A stretch of DNA of 64,000 nucleotides from Clavaria fumosa (taxonomy: Eukaryota; Basidiomycota; Agaricomycetes; Agaricales; Clavariaceae): NCBI GenBank assembly GCA_951802425.1, contig OX637804.1, positions 62,001 to 126,000 on the forward strand, written 5' to 3'. The translations under genes and the position numbers were made by a program. Shown in pieces: positions 57,125-64,000 of this stretch (the stretch's first letter is position 1; each line of letters opens with the position of its first letter). The notes under the pieces were generated by a model, which saw only the letters and a list, made by a program, of their open reading frames with translations, made no database searches and had not been told where the DNA came from.

Positions 57125-57994
57125 CTATGCATCTATGAGTATATGGCATAATTCCTCCCTCAGAAGCAACTCTGACACCTGTTCCTGATAGTGCTCCTTT
57201 AGTGCCTCCTCTCCATCATTGATCATCAATTCCTCAGGATACTTTGCACTTCCATCCTCCACTGCCAACTCATACATTGCCCAAAGTTCTCCATGACTGA
57301 GCTCCTCTTCATGTTTGGACCCATTGTGCCTCAGTGAATGCATGTATGCATATTGGGCTTCAGCTTCCTGCTGCAACTGCTCCTCTGAATAGTCCTCCCT
57401 CAACAGCTCCTGTTCTATCTGCTCCCAGTGATAGAGCTCCTCCAATGCTTCCTCTCCACCCTTGATTAACAACTCTTCAGGATATTTTGTGGTTCCATCT
57501 CCCACTGCCAGCTCATACATTGCCCATAGTTCTCCATGAGTTGGTTCCACTGATGGTTCCTCTCCATCCAACCAGCCACAGTGAAGTGAATGCAAGTATG
57601 CATGATGGGCTTTAACTTCTTGCCTCAAATACTCCTCTACTCCCCATTGTTTCTCCTCCCATAACTCCATCACAAGTGCTTCATTCTCACCATCACAAAG
57701 TATTGGTTTCCCAAACTCTGTCAATTCTATGACCTCTCTTCTCCAATACTCCAGTTTCTGCAGCCCTCTCCCAAATGCAGGCTTGACATTCCACATGCTA
57801 GCATATGCAATGTGCCACAGATGCTCATTGAATTTGTGAGCTGCTGTATTCTTGACCATGTATCTCTGGTAAGTATACCTTGTGATGCTGGCAAAGGCCA
57901 CCAGATCAAAAGGATGCTCCCAGGCCACATAGATCACAATCTCATCATAGAGCTCATATGGGAGGTTTGTGAGACATGGTTGGGTCCTGTGCAA
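57125..57994 (-). CDS. F-box-like protein with two internal repeats (incomplete 5' end)
   Basis: An open frame of 289 codons on the minus strand. Near its start LTNLPYELYDEIVIYVAWEH and DLVAFASITRYTYQRY look like a fungal F-box helix set (LPxEL...I......L..F..). The remainder is acidic and contains two repeats of about 75 residues, each with AxxAYxHSL, THGELWAMYELAVGDG or SHGELWAMYELAVEDG, KYPEELxIxxGEEAL and Glu-rich helices. No ATG precedes the F-box in frame. A TTCAG just upstream (58001-57997) suggests a 3' splice site and an unseen small first exon. If real, it would link substrates to an SCF ubiquitin ligase, but this rests only on the weak F-box match. Confidence 0.55.
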   Translation of the reverse strand: MHRTQPCLTNLPYELYDEIVIYVAWEHPFDLVAFASITRYTYQRYMVKNTAAHKFNEHLWHIAYASMWNVKPAFGRGLQKLEYWRREVIELTEFGKPILCDGENEALVMELWEEKQWGVEEYLRQEVKAHHAYLHSLHCGWLDGEEPSVEPTHGELWAMYELAVGDGTTKYPEELLIKGGEEALEELYHWEQIEQELLREDYSEEQLQQEAEAQYAYMHSLRHNGSKHEEELSHGELWAMYELAVEDGSAKYPEELMINDGEEALKEHYQEQVSELLLREELCHILIDA

Positions 57995-58577
57995 TGCCTG
58001 AACTCTGATTAGAAATTATATTTCAATGGAAACAATGATACATGTTGGAGCTCACATAGTGAGGACCACACAGTGTGTGTTTGTGATTAACATTGAAATC
58101 TGTTAATCCCCTGCAATGCTGTGAAACCAGAATTTCAATCCCCCACCATGTATAACCTTTTCTGATACCTACTTTATGCTGAACAATGGTCTCTTCCTTT
58201 GCAATGGAATTGACAATCATTTGGTGGCTGTGCAAGGAGTAGGTATTTTTTGAAGTGCATGTAATGCCAAGAAGAAATTTGGGACAAAGGTGGATGAGGG
58301 GGATATGAAGTGAGCTGTTTCACATTGGCTCCCAGTATATATATCTATTCCCATTGTGATTATATAATCAACCAGGGTTGATTCCAATAATCAGCCCAAA
58401 TCCATATGTATGACTTACATTTTAATTACAGAATACAGACTCTTGATCATGTGTTGGGTCAGGCACTGAAATTTTCAATGAGATAAAACTCAATTCTCAA
58501 ACAATGGGAGTATAATTGAAGCTTTGCATTAGGGTACTACAAACATGGCAGTTGGAGAGTCTTTGGGAAAAGGAAGA
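57995..58577. other. Intergenic interval
   Basis: AT-rich. Contains short ORFs only and probably the missing first exon of the F-box-like gene and the 3' UTR of the 26-exon gene. No repeat family of the window recognised. Confidence 0.5.
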
Positions 58578-61500
58578 TCAGGAATTTGCATTTGCAGCTT
58601 CCAGCCACTCTGGGTCATCACTCATGGTTGCAAGAGCTTCTAGAAGTGCTGCATCATCTGGTGTATTGGTCCCATCTGCAGTTTGGCTTCTCCTCTGTCT
58701 CTTGGTCACAGGGCCATGCTCATTAGCTAATGTGTGATTGTCATTGACACCATATGCCTGACCATCATAACGAGTTTACTCACTTGGTGTCTCCATAGCT
58801 TTCCCTTTGTTAATTGCAGAAACTAGCCCATCTTGGAATTGGGAGTGTGTTTCTGGTGCTAAGATTGCAGTCAGTATTTGTAGTCTATTGCCCAGGAAAT
58901 TGTGATGTAAACAAACCCCTGCTTCCAACCCCTTGTTCCACCTTGCCCCTACTTCGCACTAAATGAAGAGATCAGCAGGATACTTTGTTCCCAGAAGCAC
59001 AAATTGACCTCTCTTCTTACTCTTGTTTACTCTATGTTTCAGAGTAATTAGACATATAAATACAGGGATGTAATGCTGTCTTTACTCACTCCTGTCCTCT
59101 TGACTTGGTCCTCTTGGCAGCCTGAACCAAGCGCTGGATCCAGACTTCTTGGAAAAATCTGTGGTCATCTGGACACTTCTCAGCAACCATGTAGAGGAAT
59201 TCAACCAGGAGCTTCAAGCATTTCCCCTGCTCTGTAAAGAAGAGCTTCATTTCCTCCTTGCCATTACCAGGATTAGTTGCAGTCTGAAATGCAATTTCCA
59301 AGGCCCTGTTGGCAGCTGGATAGATGCCCTCCTCTTCAACCCACTCTGCATCTAGTTCAAAGATGTAGGAGGATTCCACTGGATCCAAGGGCACCTCTGC
59401 TGGCAAATTTTCCAGCAGATCTGAAAGGAATTGAATTTCCCCAAAGATTTCAGCAGTCCTGTCCACAACAAGTGGCTTATCTGAAATAAACAGTGAAGTC
59501 AATTCAGGAAATTTTAAAAGTTGGGATAAGCTGACTAGTACCTCTGGAAACTTCCACCTCAGCCATTTCTGAACCAGATTCCATCTCAACCATTTCTGTG
59601 TCTGTCATAATCCTTGTTAGGTCAATGGTACTTGCATAAATCATAGTTGAACATACCTTGGTCAGTATCAAACTTGTTGATGGCAGCTGTCTCCAGGGCA
59701 GTGTTGGACTGCTTTTTCAGAGCTTTAGTGGCAACATTTCTCTTCTTGACAGGTAGGCCAGACAGTAGGCCAGAAATTTCAGCCCTGTGTTTTATCTGCT
59801 TCTCCTGTAGTGCCAGGACCTTTTGCTGATGTTTTTGAATTGATGACATCTTGATGCTACCAACATCCACCTCTGATGTTTCCTTAGCAGCATAGTGATC
59901 CCTGATCATTCCAGCATCAGCAGTCTCAGCAGATGTTGCCCAGGCCTTCCTTATGTGTTCTGCCAATTCCTCTGCTGGAACATCTTCATCAGTGGCACAT
60001 TCTGTTGGATTGTCATGGTGACGTCCGTCTAACTCCATTTTCTTGAAGAGTGCCTGTAGTATGCCACTTAGTGTTGCCCATATAATGTATAATGGAACCT
60101 TAGGATTTACCTGAAACAGTCCTTTTGCCGCTTTCTCCACAGCAGGAATAAAAACCCACTCATTGTCAATGGCTTCACCTGTCTGAATGGTTCCAATACC
60201 TGGCTGCTGTAAAATCTTCATGATTTTGGCCACTGCCCCTGTCATCTTCTCCTCTACCCCAATCTGATGGAAAAGTTGGTTGGCTTTGATAGTCTGTGCT
60301 CTCCTAGCCAATGCCATATCTTTAACCTCCGGGATCTCTTCACCAGTATGTGGATCAGTGATGGCAGGGACCTTGATGTGTAGCAGTCCATCCCAGTATG
60401 TCCAGTTCTGAAGGCATACATAACTGCAGAGATGTTTCAAGAGCTTATTACGAAGATGCACAATGGATGAGTCTGCCATCCACTTGACACGATCAGGCAT
60501 ATCCGCAATTGTTTGGAGAACACAACCAGCCATCATGCGAAGATCTGTTCGCTTGGAGTTAGTCTTGTGGCACCAGTTAAAGGATGTTTGTGCAAGGGCT
60601 GTCTTGAGACTGTCTAGATCAAGGCAAGTGTCCAATATCCAGTGATCTTGAGGGAGGGGAGGAGCATGGGAAGGGTCCACATTTATCAAGCCATTTGTTT
60701 GCTTAGCAATCTTGGCCTCAGCTGCTACCCATTCTTTGAGCCATTCCTGCACTTCCCTGCCTTGCTCACTGTTTGTACCATGGGGCCATGCATTAGAATG
60801 AACATATCCACCCTCTTGCTTCATCTTATTGCACAGCATCCTAACCCCAGCATTCTCCTGGAAGAGGAAGGTTATAATCTGTCATTGTGTTAGCAGGATA
60901 CAACAGAGGAGCATTCATGATACTGACATTTCCCAAAAGATAGTTGACATCCTTTTCATTAATCTTTGACTTCTTGATGAAATGGACTGTAACCCCATCC
61001 CAATGATCTTGCCAAGAGGTGTTTGACCTTTGGTTGAAAGGGATGTAGGGAAAAGGTTCAACCCAAGTGGCAATCTATCACAAAAAGGTTGGCATTGGTG
61101 CTGTGCAATCAAGGATAGTGGAATAACAACAATCACCTCTGCTAGTGCAAGTTCATGCTGCTCAAACTTTTCTTGGATGTGAATCATAAAGCCAAGACCA
61201 AGCAAAGGCAACTTGAGCTTGAGTCCAACAAAGGCTTCCTGGACCTTTGCTGCCTTTATCCATTTGAGTTTGTTGACAAAGTCATCCTGGATTTCTGCAT
61301 CTACTGATCCCTCATCTGGATCACCAAATCGTTTGAATGCTGCCTCAGTTTTAATGATGACCTCATCAAAGTACTCTTCAAAGGCAATATTCCACCTGCC
61401 ACCTATTTGGCCCAATTCATCACAGAGCTGGGAGAGATGTCTGGTATAGATGTCATCCCACTCCTCAAGAAGGAACCTATGAATCCAAGGGATGTGGCCA

Positions 61501-63968
61501 TGGCCACTTGCAACAATTCGCAGGAGAGTTTGAATTGCCCCCTGTGTGGCTCTGTGTTGCTGGTCATGTAGAGCATCCCCTTCTAGTCCAGAGAGTGAGT
61601 CTGAAATTGCCTGATAGTCTGGCATTGAGATTGGTGTTGTCAGGTACTCCAGGACTAGGAGCTGGTGATTCCAAATATGCACTACAAGCTATAATTATTC
61701 ATTCAAGCAAGTGAGCATGCACAAATAAATAGATTGGAAAAAAACTCACAGAGAGTGAAACCCGGTGCAGTTGGTTGAAAAATCGTGGATTGAGGACATG
61801 TGCCATGCCCTCAAAGTACTTGTGCTGGAATAGGTGCACCAAGAGGGCCAGGATTGTTGGGTTGTTCATTATCCGACGAATATCCATTCTGCTGGTAGCA
61901 TAGCTCCCAGATAATCCCTGGAGAATGCCATCCCAGGAGTACTTTGGTTTGCCCTGGAGAGACTGTATGAGGTGCACCAATTGAGAGGCAGGGTCATCTA
62001 TCCTTTGAATGGTCTTGCGATTTTCTGCCAACTTGTGTTTGACAATGTCACCCAATGGTGAGGCTTCCAGTGCCCCTGTGTTTAATGGTATTAGGGTTCA
62101 ACAAGGTCTTCATGATGGAGTAAGTTGGTCTACACCTTTGTCCCAAAAGCCCACCAGCCACACACAATGCTCCAAAGCTTCCTCATTCAACTCCAGATCT
62201 TCCCTAATTTTCATCTCATCTTTTTTCTTTTCTACTGCTTCCTTCAAGGATGCCACAAGTTTACCACGTTTGTTGAGTTCATTCTTGAATGCCTTGGTGA
62301 TAAGCCAAGCATGACGATGTTGGCCTGCAAGCATCTCTAGCACTACTTCCTCCTCCTTAACCCCAGGTGCACACTGGAGATGACAGAAGTTCTTCAGCCG
62401 GAATGATTTCATTGAACTGAGTTTGAATTTTTCCTTTTCAACAAGGCAGAACATGGCATTGGGTATTGAATCATTTTGCAGACCATCTTGATCTACATAT
62501 TTGTCAAGTGCAGAGACTTGGGCCTTGGAAATAGGTCGAGCTCCATCCCACTTTATTTGTGCCTTTGTGGTGGCAAAATTGATGTATGCATAGCCAAGGA
62601 GAGTGTCACTCTTGACACTCTCAGCCATTGTTGCCAGGTTTGTCCTGAGTTCACAGTCCCATGCAACAGGCTATCTTAGTCTGTCAGACAACAGTCTCTA
62701 ATATTAATAGTAAACATACCCGAATTTCCTGTGATGGGCTGTACACCATAGGGCTTTGGTCCTAGAATATATTATTGATTTGGTGTATCACACAGAAGAC
62801 TGATCACATACTCCACTTAGATCACTTTCTTCCTCTGGATCAGGGTTTGTCTGCAAGAAATAAGCTGAGGGCTCAGATTGAATTATGCAAACCGCACACC
62901 TTGTTTGAATCACTTTGTGCTCCTGGAACTCCTTTCTGTGCAAAATTAGAATTGTAATTAGCATGAATCTAGAATAATCACATACCCTGCTTGACTCCCC
63001 TGTGCTTGCCACTTGTTTTCCCTGTTGCGAATGAGAATTATGATTAGCATAAGTTTTCACTAGTCACATACCTTGCCAGACACCTTTGGCTCATTTCCCT
63101 GCACCAAATGAGACATGTGTTTATCAGAACTTCACACTAATCACATACCTTGCTTGGCCTTGATTTATCTCCCTAAGAAAATGGGAATTCTGCTTATCAT
63201 AAATTTGTGCTAATCACATACCTTGCCAGGCCCTCTTGGAAGAGCAGGTTCATCCCCCTGTGGCAAATGGGAAATATGTTTATCAGAAATTTACACTAAT
63301 CACATACCTTGCCAGACACCCTTGGCTCATTACCCTGTGCCAAATGAGAAATGTGTTTATCAGAAATTTACACTAATCACATACCTTTCCTGGTCTGCTG
63401 GGCAGAGCTGGTTCATCTCCCTGTGCCAAATGAAAAATGTGTTTATCAGAAATTTACACTAATCACATACCTTGCCAGACACCCTTGGTTCATTTCCCTG
63501 TGCCAAATGAAAAATGTGTTTATCATAAATCTACTCTAATCACATACCTTGCCAGACACCCTTGGCTCACTTCCCTGTGCCAAATGAGAAAGGTGTTTAT
63601 CAGAAATTTACACTAATCACATACCTTGCCAGACACCTTTGGCTCATTTCTCTGTGCCAAATGAGAAATGTGTTTATCAGAACTTCACACTAATCACATA
63701 CCTTGCTTGGCCTTGATTTATCTCCCTATGAAAATGGGAATTCTGTTTATCATAAATTTACACTAATCACATACCTTGCCAGGCCCTCTTGGAAGAGCAG
63801 GTTCATCCCCCTGTGGCAAATGAGAAATGTGTTTATCATAAATTTACACTAATCACATACTTGGTTTGATTCTCCCTGACCTGTTTCTCTTTTCTCCTGT
63901 GCCAAGTGAGAATGTGATTAGCATGTGTGAACACTAATCAGCCAGTCACTTACTGATTTGTCAGACAT
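58578..63968 (-). CDS. 26-exon gene, 1299-residue protein with ParB-like signature and micro-exon-encoded repeats
   Basis: Exons 17-26 on the minus strand: 62670-62136, 62075-61750, 61688-61137, 61074-60928, 60857-60111, 60053-59657, 59601-59542, 59480-59090, 58884-58784 and 58726-58578. Exons 1-16 lie in 63968-62720 (listed separately). All phases match and the total is 3900 nt. The ATG at 63968 (MSDKS) is the only start candidate before the window edge. Residues 1-165 are a hydrophilic repeat region. Residues about 180-300 contain KWDGARPISKAQVSALDKYV and LEMLAGQHRHAWLI (AGQHR at 280-284), reminiscent of ParB/sulfiredoxin-like folds. The rest is helical, without a motif I know. The C-terminus is acidic (TPDDAALLEALATMSDDPEW). 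The 60927-60858 intron uses a less usual GTCAGT donor, and 60110-60054 is a 3n intron that could be retained. Function unknown. Confidence 0.8.
62720..63968 (-). other. Exons 1-16 of the 26-exon gene: micro-exon array
   Basis: Exons with lengths: 63968-63954 (15), 63896-63861 (36), 63810-63775 (36), 63725-63702 (24), 63651-63625 (27), 63574-63548 (27), 63497-63471 (27), 63420-63385 (36), 63334-63308 (27), 63257-63222 (36), 63172-63149 (24), 63098-63072 (27), 63021-62986 (36), 62935-62900 (36), 62850-62812 (39), 62761-62720 (42). Every length is a multiple of 3 and every intron is phase 0. Most exons start GGN and end AAG, and encode short peptides such as GNEPRVSGK, GDEPALPRGPGK and GDKSRPSK. 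Introns are 49-50 nt (first 57), mostly GTATGTGATTAG...GGCACAG with a TGATAA branch-like site. Spliced products have not been observed. The model rests on consistent splice sites and an open frame. Confidence 0.82.
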
Positions 63969-64000
63969 GTTTCTCAAATAGGAAGGTGGTGGTTGTCTTT

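Noticed and set aside
62628..62670. Start of the 26-exon gene at the ATG 62628
   Set aside because: The frame is open upstream through an exact acceptor (ATAG at 62671) and fifteen more in-phase exons to an ATG at 63968. A shorter isoform remains possible.
62812..63896. Regularly spaced repeats that look like a CRISPR array
   Set aside because: The conserved segments carry GT...AG splice signals, the intervals between them are themselves repetitive and coding in one phase, and the host is a fungus. A micro-exon array explains everything.

Overview
This window is transposon- and satellite-rich DNA of a filamentous basidiomycete, most likely an agaricomycete. The evidence is Ty3/gypsy pol proteins of types common in mushroom genomes, 49-62 nt GT-AG introns, a PIF/Harbinger element with a Myb/SANT partner gene, and a truncated, glutamate-rich Zn-cluster-like protein. 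No species can be named. No rRNA, tRNA or CRISPR was recognised.

Layout. 1-5318: a 655-bp satellite (sat A, 8.1 copies) ends inside a truncated Zn-cluster-like gene (5312-5966). 6332-11867: a minus-strand gypsy element (Gypsy A) broken mainly by CGA-to-TGA stops. 11868-13203: fragments of sat B, a sat A relative and an LTR. 13207-16177: a complete, apparently intact PIF/Harbinger transposon with TIRs and TAA target duplication. 16532-20142: a decayed plus-strand gypsy (Gypsy C) cut off in its RT by a sat B fragment. 20437-37913: a giant inverted repeat (arms about 8.2 and 9.3 kb, 32-nt spacer), each arm holding Gypsy B, two unidentified ORFs, an LTR, a Copia fragment and a Gypsy A LTR. 38502-40154: a Tc1-like transposon with 220-bp TIRs. 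40788-53901: a 651-bp satellite (sat B, 20.1 copies). 53902-57005: dispersed repeats, including two solo LTRs.

Ordinary-looking genes appear only at the right end: an F-box-like ORF (57125-57994) and a 26-exon minus-strand gene (63968-58578) whose exon lengths sum to exactly 1300 codons. The 5' part of this gene is an array of fourteen phase-0 micro-exons (24-39 nt) separated by near-identical 49-50 nt introns. It is the most unusual structure in the window.

The retroelements share a CpG-to-TpG/CpA decay signature that created most stops and destroyed catalytic residues. The Harbinger element keeps its CpGs. This points to a cytosine-methylation or RIP-like history for the old elements and recent arrival of the DNA transposon.
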